Shown here: positions 17,520-24,957 of the stretch, one piece after another
How positions within the stretch are numbered: the stretch's first letter is position 1
How the letters are laid out: each line of letters opens with the position of its first letter
Assembly (NCBI GenBank): GCA_031552765.1
Contig: JAVBME010000005.1
Coordinates: 1-64,000 of the forward strand
Length of the DNA: 64,000 nucleotides
Reading direction: 5' to 3'
DNA from: JAVBME01 sp031552765
Lineage (GTDB): Bacteria > Bacillota > Negativicutes > Acidaminococcales > JAISLQ01
Program-made: the position numbers and the translations under genes
The notes under the pieces: model-generated
Database searches by the model: none
Told to the model about the DNA's origin: nothing
Seen by the model: only the letters and a program-made list of their open reading frames with translations

Positions 17520-17548
17520 TTGTGTTAACACATGTGATATGATAAAAT
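17520..17548 (+). promoter_or_regulatory. Sigma-A-type promoter of the panD leader
   Basis: TTGTGT (17520-17525) and TAAAAT (17543-17548) are separated by 17 bases. Transcription would begin near 17555, at the start of the structured leader. Confidence 0.55.
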
Positions 17549-17554
17549 TTAATT

Positions 17555-17692
17555 CGCAAAGTCAATAATGAACACCTAACGGTGTCCGCTTGGATCATTA
17601 CAGTGACCGAGACGGGGGATGGCTTGGCAGGGGCTTTTCCTGTCAGTATTACCTTTCGTTGCGGCGGAAGGTTTTTTATTTTTTTACTAATG
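17555..17692 (+). promoter_or_regulatory. Structured leader RNA with terminator upstream of panD (candidate pan-type cis-regulatory RNA)
   Basis: About 135 untranslated bases can fold into three elements. The first is an imperfect long stem GTCAATAATGA...TCATTACAGTGAC enclosing a small ACACC/GGTGT hairpin. The second is a GGCAGG/CCTGTC hairpin. The third is an ACCTT/AAGGT stem followed by TTTTTTATTTTTTT, a typical intrinsic terminator, 26 bases before the panD start. A terminator inside a 5' leader implies attenuation. A cis-acting 'pan' RNA motif is known upstream of pantothenate genes in Firmicutes; I could not verify the consensus here, so identity is inference. Confidence 0.5.
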
Positions 17693-17717
17693 TATATGAA
17701 ATAAAGGAGAGTTGGAC

Positions 17718-18101
17718 ATGTTATATACCATGTTTCATGGCAAAATCCACCGCGCGACCATAACCGAGGCCAATCTACATTATGTAGGCAGTATCACTAT
17801 CGATAAAACTTTGATGGAAGCTGCCGGTATTTTGGAAGGGGAACGGGTGCAGGTAGTGGACATCGATAATGGCAGCCGCCTGGAAACCTACGTCATTCCC
17901 GGTGAGCCCGGTTCCGGCGTGATTTGCCTCAACGGCGCGGCGGCCCGTCTGGTATCTGTCGGCGATAAGGCGATAATTATCGCTTATGCTCAAATGGATG
18001 CCCAAGAGGCGAGGAATTTTATCCCGTCAGTTGTTATGGTAGACGAAAAAAACCGTATCACCGAAGTACGCGGCCAGGAACAACACGGACAAATAGCATG
18101 A
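17718..18101 (+). CDS. panD: Aspartate 1-decarboxylase precursor
   Basis: 127 residues. PanD makes beta-alanine from L-aspartate for pantothenate and CoA synthesis. It is a pyruvoyl enzyme that self-cleaves between Gly24 and Ser25, visible here in 'HYVGSITID'. 'MLYTMFHGKIHRATITEA' at the N-terminus and 'GERVQVVDIDNGSRLETYVI' and 'LNGAAARL' are family hallmarks. I start at the ATG at 17718 (AAGGAGA upstream); a TTG two codons earlier is unlikely. No other pantothenate gene is next to it. A structured leader precedes it. Confidence 0.95.
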   Translation: MLYTMFHGKIHRATITEANLHYVGSITIDKTLMEAAGILEGERVQVVDIDNGSRLETYVIPGEPGSGVICLNGAAARLVSVGDKAIIIAYAQMDAQEARNFIPSVVMVDEKNRITEVRGQEQHGQIA

Positions 18102-18131
18102 TTGTATATCAATATGAAGTAATGGTATAAT
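18102..18131 (+). promoter_or_regulatory. Promoter of first UspA gene
   Basis: TTGTAT (18102-18107) and TATAAT (18126-18131) are separated by 18 bases. The -35 begins directly after the panD stop codon. The element is similar to the promoter of the second UspA copy, including the downstream TTAATT. Confidence 0.7.
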
Positions 18132-18196
18132 TTAATTAAGAAAACAATCCGCTGGAAATATGCATCCCCATTTATTAGTAAAAAGGGGGCATTTCT

Positions 18197-18631
18197 ATGT
18201 ACAAAAAAGTATTGGTTCCTGTGGATGGCTCGGAAAGATCTCTTAAAGCGCTTGATTGCGCCAGTGCGCTGACAGGGCAAAACGGCGGCAAACTCGTGGT
18301 TTTGCATGTAGTCAAATATATTAAGGAAACTCACCTATTTGAAGTCCCCGATATTATGGAAGAGATAAATAAGGGCCGCGAAATTTTTGGCGAAAAATTG
18401 TTGGAGGAGATGAAAGCCCGGTTGGGGCCAGCAGTTTCGGCTAACGGACAGTTCCTGAAAGTAATCAGCCAGTTTCCTGCGGAAGTGATCGTCAATACTG
18501 CTAAACAGGAAAGCTGTGATGCTATAGTTATGGGCGCCAGAGGTCTGGGCAAAGCCGAAACCTTGTTTCTTGGCAGCGTAAGTGCGTCTGTGCTCAATAT
18601 GACTGATCTGCCGGTACTGATCGTAAAATAG
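18197..18631 (+). CDS. Universal stress protein UspA family, copy 1
   Basis: 144 residues, a single UspA domain. 'KVLVPVDGSERSLKALDCA' starts the alpha/beta fold. The ATP-binding signature G-2x-G-9x-G-S/T appears as 'GARGLGKAETLFLGSVSASVL', so this is probably an ATP-binding member. Role under stress or growth arrest is known for the family only in general terms. The ATG follows AAAAGGGGG. It is a clear paralogue of the gene 240 bases downstream, with its own promoter and terminator. Confidence 0.9.
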   Translation: MYKKVLVPVDGSERSLKALDCASALTGQNGGKLVVLHVVKYIKETHLFEVPDIMEEINKGREIFGEKLLEEMKARLGPAVSANGQFLKVISQFPAEVIVNTAKQESCDAIVMGARGLGKAETLFLGSVSASVLNMTDLPVLIVK

Positions 18632-18643
18632 TAAACTATCAAT

Positions 18644-18683
18644 AGAGAAAACTTTGTTGCTTTTAGCAACAGAGTTTTTCTCT
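18644..18683 (+). terminator. Intrinsic terminator after first UspA gene
   Basis: The long stem AGAGAAAACTTTGTTGC / GCAACAGAGTTTTTCTCT has a 5-base loop, with U-rich sequence in and after the 3' arm. Confidence 0.8.
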
Positions 18684-18776
18684 TTACAAATGATTTATTC
18701 ATCTAAGTTATTAAATAAACTGTAAAATGATGCGATGAAAACACATTATTTGCAAACGATATGATAAATTATCTGA

Positions 18777-18805
18777 TTGTATATAGTATAAAATAGTGGT
18801 ATAAT
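18777..18805 (+). promoter_or_regulatory. Promoter of second UspA gene
   Basis: TTGTAT (18777-18782) and TATAAT (18800-18805) have 17-base spacing, with TGA before the -35 and TTAATT after the -10 as in the first copy. Confidence 0.75.
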
Positions 18806-18870
18806 TTAATTGCGAGAATCGACGGTATACAGGTGCATACCCATCTATAAACAGCTGAGGGGGTATTTAT

Positions 18871-19305
18871 ATGTATAAAAAAGTACTCGTTCCCATCGAC
18901 GGCTCTCCTAATTCTTTAAAAGCGCTTGATTGTGCCAGCGCGCTGGTTGGTTATACAGGCGGCAAGATCGTATTGTTGCATGTAGTCAAGCAGATTAAAG
19001 AAACGCACATGTTTTCAGATCCTTTTATGGTAGAAGGTATCAACAAAGGGCGTGAGGTTTTCGCCGAACGGCTGTTGGAGAAAATGAAAGAAAAATTGAC
19101 TCCCGTCGCGCTGGCGAAAGGGGAATTCCTCAAAATACCAGGGCAGGTGCCGGCTGAGGTAATTGCCAATACCGCAAAACAAGAAGGCTGCGATGCGATA
19201 GTCATGGGCAGCCGTGGCCTCGGCGGCGCGGAATCCATGCTCTTGGGCAGTGTGAGCGCCGCAGTTTTGAATCTGACGGATCTGCCAGTACTGATTGTGA
19301 AATAA
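18871..19305 (+). CDS. Universal stress protein UspA family, copy 2
   Basis: 144 residues and collinear with copy 1 over the whole length ('YKKVLVPIDGSPNSLKALDCASALVG', 'FAERLLEKMKEKL', 'GSRGLGGAESMLLGSVSAAVLNLTDLPVLIVK'). The ATP-binding glycines are kept. The shared promoter motif and the similar leader ending in a GGGGG ribosome-binding site show that gene and control region were duplicated together. The most variable stretch is about residues 38-60, which may give the two proteins different partners. Confidence 0.9.
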   Translation: MYKKVLVPIDGSPNSLKALDCASALVGYTGGKIVLLHVVKQIKETHMFSDPFMVEGINKGREVFAERLLEKMKEKLTPVALAKGEFLKIPGQVPAEVIANTAKQEGCDAIVMGSRGLGGAESMLLGSVSAAVLNLTDLPVLIVK

Positions 19306-19320
19306 TGCATTAAAAAAGTC

Positions 19321-19351
19321 TGTCTCCCGTTGCTGAAAGCAACGGGAGACA
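19321..19351. terminator. Bidirectional terminator between UspA copy 2 and the D-aminoacylase gene
   Basis: The stem GTCTCCCGTTGC/GCAACGGGAGAC is capped by a TGAAA-type loop. CGTTTTATT follows on the plus strand and a run of T follows on the minus strand (AAAAAA at 19312-19317), serving the two convergent genes. Confidence 0.87.
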
Positions 19352-19359
19352 CGTTTTAT

Positions 19360-20721
19360 TTAAAAGACAATGTGCCGGCCGGCCTGGAGGTCGCCGGCCG
19401 TATTATGTTCTAATGCTAATTGGCCGTTTACGAATACAAAGCTTATTCCTTCCGGCTCCGCATCCGGAAGATTCTCAGGCAAGAAGCCCGCCCTGTCCTC
19501 TAGCGTTTTTATATCAAAAACCGCCAGATCGGCAAAACAGCCGACGCGCAGCCGGCCCCGTTCTTTGAGCCCGAGTGTTTGCGCCGGCAGCAGAGTGGCT
19601 TTTCTGACTGCTTCCGGCAGGCTTAGAAGCTTTTTTTCCCGTACCATTTTCCTGAAATAGCGCGGAAAACTGCCGGCTATTTGTGGGTGCCCTTCGCCGG
19701 GCCTATAACGGCCGATATCTGTGGAGGGCATGCACCAGGGATGGGAAAGAGCGGTATATATTTCATCTTCTTTTCCTGTAAAAACAATAACGGACAGCCG
19801 CTCTTCGGGGATAAGATTTTCCCGCAGGCGGCGGTACAGTTCATGGTTCAGCCGCTGTCCTTTATAAGGGCCGGTGGCGATGAGTATATTGGAAGGGTCC
19901 CAACTGTTATCTTTCATATAGTCGGGATCAAATAAGACCGCCCTGAGGCCTGTTGCCCACTGGGTATACATGCCGCTGTCGAGACGGACATCAAGGCCGT
20001 CTTTCCGGGCCTTGTCTATAGCGGACAGCCCTTCTGCCACCAGGCCGGCGCCATACTGGTAGACAAAGTGCGATATTTGTGTACGCACTCCCAGTTGCCT
20101 GGATATATTTATGACTTCGACCAAAGAATACAGGTCGAGAGGTGTTTTCATCCGGGTGTCCACGGCTACCAGCCGGCCATAACGGGCGGCAATGGCGCTT
20201 AATGTATAGATTTCCTCGTCGGAAGTCAGGGGGGCGTAGGCCAGGCCTATAGACAGTCCGGCAGCGCCGTCGCTGAAGGCCTGTTCGACCAAGTATTGCA
20301 TCTTTTTGAGTTCTTCTCTGGAAGTTTTTTGCAGCGGGCTGGTTATGCCAACCGCTTCCCGCAGGCTGGAGGTCATGCCCATAAGGACAGCCTGGTTTAT
20401 AGCCAGCGGCTGTGTTTGCTGCCTTTGGAAAAATTCGGCCAAATTTATTGGGCTGTGGCCGCAGTTTCCGCCAACAGTGGTAGTGATCCCCTGTTTTAAA
20501 GAAAGAAGAGCGGCGCGGGCATCGCCGTCGACATGTCCGTGCATGTCTATAAAACCGGGGGAGAGAACCTGTCCGGCGGCATCGTATATTTCTGTGCCGG
20601 CTAGCGGCTGTGTGCTGATGGCGGCTATTTTGTCGCCATTTATGGCTAAATGGCCGTTTTTTAAAGAAAGATCTTCGGGATCGGCCAATATACAATTAGC
20701 TATTACTTTGTCAAAAATCAT
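19360..20721 (-). CDS. N-acyl-D-amino-acid deacylase (D-aminoacylase) family amidohydrolase
   Basis: 453 residues, amidohydrolase superfamily. 'GFIDMHGHVDGD' holds the metal-binding HxH, 'GNCGHSP' the conserved Cys ligand seen in D-aminoacylases, 'TQISHFVYQYGAG' a metal His, and 'MPSTDIG' the catalytic Asp. These fit the zinc-dependent D-aminoacylases that release free D-amino acids from N-acyl-D-amino acids. A D-glutamyl or dihydroorotase-like substrate cannot be excluded. The ATG at 20721 is preceded by GGAGA. The gene is alone on the minus strand, between a shared terminator and a divergent thioesterase gene. Confidence 0.85.
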   Translation of the reverse strand: MIFDKVIANCILADPEDLSLKNGHLAINGDKIAAISTQPLAGTEIYDAAGQVLSPGFIDMHGHVDGDARAALLSLKQGITTTVGGNCGHSPINLAEFFQRQQTQPLAINQAVLMGMTSSLREAVGITSPLQKTSREELKKMQYLVEQAFSDGAAGLSIGLAYAPLTSDEEIYTLSAIAARYGRLVAVDTRMKTPLDLYSLVEVINISRQLGVRTQISHFVYQYGAGLVAEGLSAIDKARKDGLDVRLDSGMYTQWATGLRAVLFDPDYMKDNSWDPSNILIATGPYKGQRLNHELYRRLRENLIPEERLSVIVFTGKEDEIYTALSHPWCMPSTDIGRYRPGEGHPQIAGSFPRYFRKMVREKKLLSLPEAVRKATLLPAQTLGLKERGRLRVGCFADLAVFDIKTLEDRAGFLPENLPDAEPEGISFVFVNGQLALEHNTAGDLQAGRHIVF

Positions 20722-20860
20722 GAATAGTCTCCATTTTTCAGCAAGGGTGCTTATACGTAATAAACGATAGTTGTGTAAAGGTTTATTGTCAAGATAAATT
20801 TGTATACAAGCGGGTTTTTTATGATAAAATATATCTTAAGTACTTTTACGAGGTGTAAAG

Positions 20861-21352
20861 ATGAGTGCATATGAATTAAAAGCGGCTGCGCAATTTATTG
20901 ATGGCAAATGCGACATGAGAAAAGTTTTCAAAGAAAACCCGGCGCTGGATTTGTTGGGCGTTACAGATATGTATATGAAAGAAAACGGCGAAGCGATAGT
21001 GGTATTGCCGCTGGAAAAAAAGCATACCAATGTGCACGGTATAACGCATGGCGGCATATATGTCACTCTTTTGGATACTGCCATGGGCATAGCCTGTCAT
21101 CAGACTACCCACGCTTCTTGTGTGACTTTGGGCATTACTACCTCCTTTATTGCCAACTGCCCGCCCGGGACCGAATGTACGACTGTAGGCAGGGTAGTGC
21201 ATGCCGGCCGCCGGATAATGGTTTCGGAAGGCGAAGTTTTCGATAGTACTGGAAAACTTATGGCCAAAGGCCAGGGGACGTTTTTTGTTTTAGGAGAACA
21301 TCCTAAAAACGGCATAAAATCACCGGATGCGCCGCAGGGAAAACATGGCTAG
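20861..21352 (+). CDS. PaaI-type hotdog thioesterase
   Basis: 163 residues, hotdog fold. 'NVHGITHGGIYVTLLDTAMGIA' carries the HGG motif and catalytic Asp of PaaI/YbgC-like acyl-CoA thioesterases. 'GECEVFD'-like 'VSEGEVFDSTGKLMAKGQGTFFVL' is the usual end of the fold. It hydrolyses a CoA thioester, substrate unknown. The ATG follows GAGGTG. The last codons overlap the next small gene by 8 bases, so the two are probably translated together. Confidence 0.87.
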   Translation: MSAYELKAAAQFIDGKCDMRKVFKENPALDLLGVTDMYMKENGEAIVVLPLEKKHTNVHGITHGGIYVTLLDTAMGIACHQTTHASCVTLGITTSFIANCPPGTECTTVGRVVHAGRRIMVSEGEVFDSTGKLMAKGQGTFFVLGEHPKNGIKSPDAPQGKHG

Positions 21353-21521
21353 AAAACGGCGCGGTTTTAGCCGGGACGGCTGGCTGCTTTTGACGATAAT
21401 CTCGGCGCTTTTGGTTGTCGGTATGCAAAGAGGTTTTAACTGGATAATAGGCGTATTGATAGTTTTATTTGCCGCGGGTTTTGTTATTGAAATTAGAAGC
21501 AAACAAAATGATGAAGAGTAA
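21345..21521 (+). CDS. Small membrane protein of unknown function
   Basis: 58 residues: a basic N-terminus ('MARKRRGFSRDG'), two closely spaced hydrophobic segments (about 14-28 and 34-50) and an acidic tail. I start at the ATG at 21345, which has AGGGA at good spacing; an ATG 18 bases upstream lacks a site. It overlaps the thioesterase stop codon. No family recognised; probably a small inner-membrane protein. Confidence 0.6.
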   Translation: MARKRRGFSRDGWLLLTIISALLVVGMQRGFNWIIGVLIVLFAAGFVIEIRSKQNDEE

Positions 21522-21956
21522 CTGCCGATAGAAAAAAACTTTCTCCAGCGCTATATTAAAAAAGTATACGGGTATTCCTGTCAAGGTTTCAACTTGTACA
21601 AGCTGTATAACTTGTGGGAAACCGATCCCTTAAAGGCATAGCGCACCTGGCTTTTTTGAAATAGTAAAGATCATGAAAAAATAAATATTCTTATCTGTAT
21701 TGTATAAAAACCAAACATATGGTAATTTATTAATAGGGCTTGACTTAGGTGATAAAGTATACAGAATACAAACTCTGAGTTATGGCAGGCGGCAAAATGT
21801 AGATAGAGATTTTTTTGCAGCTTTTTTTGCCTGTTGTTATATGTGCGTATAGATAGAGAGATTACTGTACATATATCAAAGTTGTATTGCGGATAGCGGC
21901 ATATCCGATAACTAGCCGCAAAAATATTGTTATTTATTTTATGGGGGGATGTTGAC
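21522..21956. other. Intergenic region upstream of marR
   Basis: 435 AT-rich bases without a convincing gene. Near the marR start lies a dyad CGGATA-N6-TATCCG (21890-21907), a plausible operator. Repeated ACTTGT segments and a GGGA/TCCC hairpin occur near 21595-21630. A TTGACT at 21740 has no well-spaced -10 partner. Nothing else recognised. Confidence 0.5.
21890..21907. promoter_or_regulatory. Candidate MarR operator dyad
   Basis: Perfect inverted half-sites CGGATA and TATCCG are separated by 6 bases, centred about 58 bases upstream of the marR start. MarR dimers usually bind such dyads in their own control regions. Binding here is inference. Confidence 0.4.
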
Positions 21957-22406
21957 ATGGCAAAGAACAAAGAATTAAGCAATGTATTTGTCCAAATTAT
22001 GGGCGACTATCAGGCATGTATGGCCAGGATACTGAAGAAATTCAATCTTTATGTTGGCCAGCCAGCAATACTTTTTTTGCTGCAAGAAAAAACTGACCGC
22101 ACGCAGAACGAGCTGGCTAAAGAGCTTGGCGTGAGCAAGGCCACTATTGGCGTTTCGCTCAGGCGTATGGAAAATGCCGGACTGGTCAACAGGATAACCG
22201 ATTTGCGCGATGCCCGCTGTATAAGGGTTAGCCTGACCGACAGCGGTATGGAAATGTGCGCCAAGTGCCGCAATGCTTTCCAGCAAGTGTATGATAATAT
22301 GTTTGATACACTCTCAGGCCGTGAGCAAAAAGAAGCTGTAGAGCTTTTGCGTAAGCTGGCTACTGGTATTGCCAGCGCTAGAAAAAGCCTGGCCAAAAAA
22401 GCCTGA
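21957..22406 (+). CDS. MarR-family transcriptional regulator
   Basis: 149 residues, a winged helix-turn-helix protein. 'TQNELAKELGVSKATIGVSLRRMENAGLVNRITDLRDARCIRVSLTDSG' shows the recognition helix and the beta wing with the DxRxxR pattern, ending in a leucine-rich dimer helix. Cytoplasmic repressor, ligand unknown. The ATG at 21957 follows GGGGGG. It is monocistronic with a strong terminator. The converging neighbour encodes an EFR1-type redox protein, but there is no direct sign that this is its target. Confidence 0.9.
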   Translation: MAKNKELSNVFVQIMGDYQACMARILKKFNLYVGQPAILFLLQEKTDRTQNELAKELGVSKATIGVSLRRMENAGLVNRITDLRDARCIRVSLTDSGMEMCAKCRNAFQQVYDNMFDTLSGREQKEAVELLRKLATGIASARKSLAKKA

Positions 22407-22431
22407 CTGTTGCGTAAGTAAACTGAATTGT

Positions 22432-22462
22432 AAAACCGCCAGTTTTTGCTGGCGGTTTTTTA
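22432..22462. terminator. Intrinsic terminator after marR
   Basis: The arms AAAACCGCCAG and CTGGCGGTTTT form an 11-bp stem with a run of T on both sides. It can serve marR and the converging ferredoxin gene. Confidence 0.92.
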
Positions 22463-22481
22463 TTGTCAATACACAATGCCT

Positions 22482-23282
22482 TTATTGTTTAGGGATAAAA
22501 CTTTCTTTGATTTTGTCATAATCTACTGCCTTATAAGATGGCTCTGTTTGTCCTGGCAGGCGTATAGCCGACGTAGGGCAAAAGGCGCTGCAATGTTGGC
22601 AGCTTTGGCAGCGGCCGGTTATACGGCGCAAACCGCCTGACAGTTCTTCTATGGCAGCGGCCGGGCAGATGCTCTGGCAAAAACCGCATTTGATACAATA
22701 TTCTTCTACCACTTGCAGCGGGAAAAACCTGCGAAATATGCCGGTTGACCAGTGATTGGCCGTCATCTTTTGCATGATACCAGGGACAAAAGAACTTTCT
22801 GCTGGCCAGCGGCTCTTGCCGGTCAGCAATTGCCCGGCAAATTTTTCCGCCGCGACCAGGGCTTCTTTAGTGATCGTTTCATTTTTGTGTGCCGCGGAGG
22901 ATTGGTCTTTGCCATAATTTGAAGGCATTTTTATTTCGGCGTAACCTATAGGCGAATAGCCTTTTTCTGCAAACAACCGCCTGATCGCTTGCGGCATACC
23001 GCCGGTAGCGCCTGCCATACTGGTAAGCATGAAGACCGGCTGCCCCTGCCCCTTCGGCAGGCCGGCAAAAAAGCTCAATAAAAAAGGATAGGTAGAAAAA
23101 TAAGCTGTGGGAAAAGCAAAACCCAGCAAAGTACCTTTTTCGGGCAGGCTAAATGGCCCTGGCATGGGATAAAAAGAACTGCCCACATTGTTAGCGGAAA
23201 AAATGCGGGCCATTTCATTGGCTAACAGCCAGGTATTGCCGGAACCGGAAAAAATATAAAAATCTACTTTGCCATTATCCAT
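22482..23282 (-). CDS. EFR1-type flavodoxin-ferredoxin fusion protein
   Basis: 266 residues. The N-terminal flavodoxin-like domain (about 5-150) begins 'DFYIFSGSGNTWLLANEMA', the FMN phosphate loop. The C-terminus carries two 4Fe-4S clusters, 'CIKCGFCQSICP' and 'CQSCQHCSAFCP'. This layout is that of the EFR1 family, cytoplasmic electron carriers or small reductases. The ATG at 23282 follows GGGAGGAG. It lies 20 bases downstream of metF in the same direction under the S-box, so it may supply electrons to MetF. That link is inference. Confidence 0.87.
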   Translation of the reverse strand: MDNGKVDFYIFSGSGNTWLLANEMARIFSANNVGSSFYPMPGPFSLPEKGTLLGFAFPTAYFSTYPFLLSFFAGLPKGQGQPVFMLTSMAGATGGMPQAIRRLFAEKGYSPIGYAEIKMPSNYGKDQSSAAHKNETITKEALVAAEKFAGQLLTGKSRWPAESSFVPGIMQKMTANHWSTGIFRRFFPLQVVEEYCIKCGFCQSICPAAAIEELSGGLRRITGRCQSCQHCSAFCPTSAIRLPGQTEPSYKAVDYDKIKESFIPKQ

Positions 23283-23302
23283 TACTGAGCTCCTCCCGCC
23301 TG

Positions 23303-24157
23303 TCAGCGCAGGCCGGTATTTTTGACCATGAAAGTGGCAAGGTGAGGTTTATTCATAGTGTATAAATGTATGCCGCGCACACCGTTGGCGGCAAGGTCGT
23401 CTATTTGCCGGCAGGCGTATTCAAGGCCCGCTTCTTGCATAGCCGCGGGCTGGTGGTAGTATTTGTCGATAAGGCGCAAAAGCTTTGGCGGCAGACTGGC
23501 GCCGCACAGGCGGCAAATATGGCGGACCTGGCTGCCGGAAAATACCGGCATTATTCCCGCGCATACCGGGATTTCGAGGCCGGCTCCGGCCAGGCGCTCC
23601 AGGAAATAGTAAAAAAAGTCATTGTCAAAAAATATCTGTGTGATGAGAAAGTCTGTGCCGGCTGTGATTTTCTCTTTTAAATATATGAGCTCCTGCCTGC
23701 GGTCGGGACATTCAGGATGCCCCTCCGGATAGGCGGCGCCGCCAACGCAAAAATCACCGGCCGCTTTTATTTGTAAAACAAGCTCTTTTGCGTGTGTCTG
23801 GCGTACAGGCAAGGAGCTGTCTTGCGGCGGGTCGCCTCGCAAGGCCAGAATGTTTTGTATGCCGCGCTCTTTCATTTCGGCTAAAATATCGGCAATCTCC
23901 TCCGGGGTATTGACTATGGAAGTAAGATGAGCGAGAGATGCGATACATCCGTCGTTTTTTATATGCTCAGCTAGTTCCAGCGTGTGCCCGCGGTTAGAAC
24001 CGGCAGCGCCGTAAGTGACGCTAATAAAATCCGGCTGTAAAGATTTAAGCTGCTGTACGGTATGCAAAATAGGCTCAAAAGGGGACTCTGGTTTAGGCGG
24101 AAAAATTTCGAAAGATACTACGGGGTTTTTCGCTGTAAAAAGTTTGCTTATTTTCAT
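23303..24157 (-). CDS. metF: Methylenetetrahydrofolate reductase
   Basis: 284 residues, FAD-dependent TIM barrel. 'PVVSFEIFPPKPESPFEPI' (catalytic Glu), 'DFISVTYGAAGSNRGHTLELAEHI', 'ILALRGDPPQD' and 'FLITQIFFDNDFFYYF' are MetF signatures. It reduces 5,10-methylene-THF to 5-methyl-THF for methionine synthesis. The ATG follows AGAGGT. It is controlled by the SAM-I riboswitch directly upstream and followed by the flavodoxin-ferredoxin gene. Confidence 0.95.
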   Translation of the reverse strand: MKISKLFTAKNPVVSFEIFPPKPESPFEPILHTVQQLKSLQPDFISVTYGAAGSNRGHTLELAEHIKNDGCIASLAHLTSIVNTPEEIADILAEMKERGIQNILALRGDPPQDSSLPVRQTHAKELVLQIKAAGDFCVGGAAYPEGHPECPDRRQELIYLKEKITAGTDFLITQIFFDNDFFYYFLERLAGAGLEIPVCAGIMPVFSGSQVRHICRLCGASLPPKLLRLIDKYYHQPAAMQEAGLEYACRQIDDLAANGVRGIHLYTMNKPHLATFMVKNTGLR

Positions 24158-24186
24158 GCATTTACCTCTGTTGATATGATATAAAT

Positions 24187-24325
24187 AAAAAAGCCTGCTT
24201 TGGAGGCAGGTTTTTGGTCATGCCTCTCATCTTCCAGGTAAAACCTGTAGGATTTGGCACCGGTACCAGGCGGGTCCGGTTGCCGGGCGTCATTGGGCCT
24301 ATCCCTCCGCCGCTCTTGATAAGAG
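24187..24325 (-). promoter_or_regulatory. SAM-I riboswitch (S-box) with terminator, upstream of metF
   Basis: On the minus strand the aptamer runs from 24325 to 24224. P1 is CTCTTATC pairing with GATGAGAG. It is followed by the conserved AAGAGCGGCGGAGGGA, GACGCCCGGCAACC and GGTGCCAAATCC blocks, all standard for S-boxes. The stem CCTGC/GCAGG and CTTTTTTATTT (24212-24187) follow as the terminator, 30 bases before metF. High SAM should stop transcription of metF and the ferredoxin gene. Confidence 0.95.
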
Positions 24326-24326
24326 T

Positions 24327-24389
24327 TATAGTCAAATAGCCTGGAAATAGACTACAAAGATGAGCCTGTTTCCAGGCTATTTGACTATA
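24327..24389. repeat. Perfect 21-bp inverted repeat adjoining the S-box
   Basis: The left arm 24327-24347 and right arm 24369-24389 are exact reverse complements (outer end TATAGTCAAATA / TATTTGACTATA) separated by 21 bases. In the metF transcript the hairpin would form just 5' of the aptamer, one base from P1. A further 12-base TATTTGACTATA copy occurs at 24987-24998. Confidence 0.9.
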
Positions 24390-24418
24390 CAGTATACAAC
24401 TGTTCTTTATGTATGATA

Positions 24419-24447
24419 ATATTAGCTTATAAATCGCCAGGTGTCAA
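24419..24447 (-). promoter_or_regulatory. Promoter of the S-box / metF transcript
   Basis: On the minus strand TTGACA (24447-24442) and TAATAT (24424-24419) have exactly 17 bases between them. The start would be near 24412, so the transcript contains the 21-bp hairpin and then the S-box. The promoter lies within 30 bases of the divergent rnhA start. Confidence 0.8.
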
Positions 24448-24471
24448 CATTATCTGAAAACGGAGCTTTTT

Positions 24472-24957
24472 ATGGGAAAAAATGTAATCATATATACTGA
24501 TGGTTCTTGCCTGTCTAATCCCGGGCCAGGCGGCTATGCCGCCATATTGCGTTATGGCGGCGTTACGCGTGAGCTATGGGGCGGCGAGCCGGAAACTACC
24601 AACAACCGTATGGAACTCTTGGCAGCGATAAAAGCGCTCGAACAGTTGAGCCGGCCTTGCGCGGTGGCGCTGTTTACCGACAGCCAATATGTAATGAAAG
24701 GTTTTACGGAAAAGTGGCTGCTCAACTGGAAAAAGAAAAACTGGAAAACAGCAGGCAACAAACCGGTGAAAAACCAGGAGTTGTGGCAAAAGCTCGATGA
24801 GCTGGTCTCTTTTCACACTGTGGAGTGGCAATATGTCAGGGGCCATCAGGGGCAGGCGGAAAATGAGCGTTGTGACCAACTGGCTAGGGCTGCGGCGGAA
24901 AAGATCCAACAGGGCGCGGCGGCTTTCTTTGACTGCGGGGAGTATCAAGGGAAATGA
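24472..24957 (+). CDS. rnhA: Ribonuclease HI
   Basis: 161 residues. It cleaves the RNA strand of RNA-DNA hybrids. The DEDD catalytic set is visible: Asp in 'IIYTDGSCLSNPGPGGYA', Glu in 'NNRMELLAAIKAL', Asp in 'ALFTDSQYV' and Asp in 'ENERCDQLAR'. The basic handle region 'WLLNWKKKNWK' is present. GGAG precedes the ATG. Divergent from metF. Confidence 0.96.
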   Translation: MGKNVIIYTDGSCLSNPGPGGYAAILRYGGVTRELWGGEPETTNNRMELLAAIKALEQLSRPCAVALFTDSQYVMKGFTEKWLLNWKKKNWKTAGNKPVKNQELWQKLDELVSFHTVEWQYVRGHQGQAENERCDQLARAAAEKIQQGAAAFFDCGEYQGK

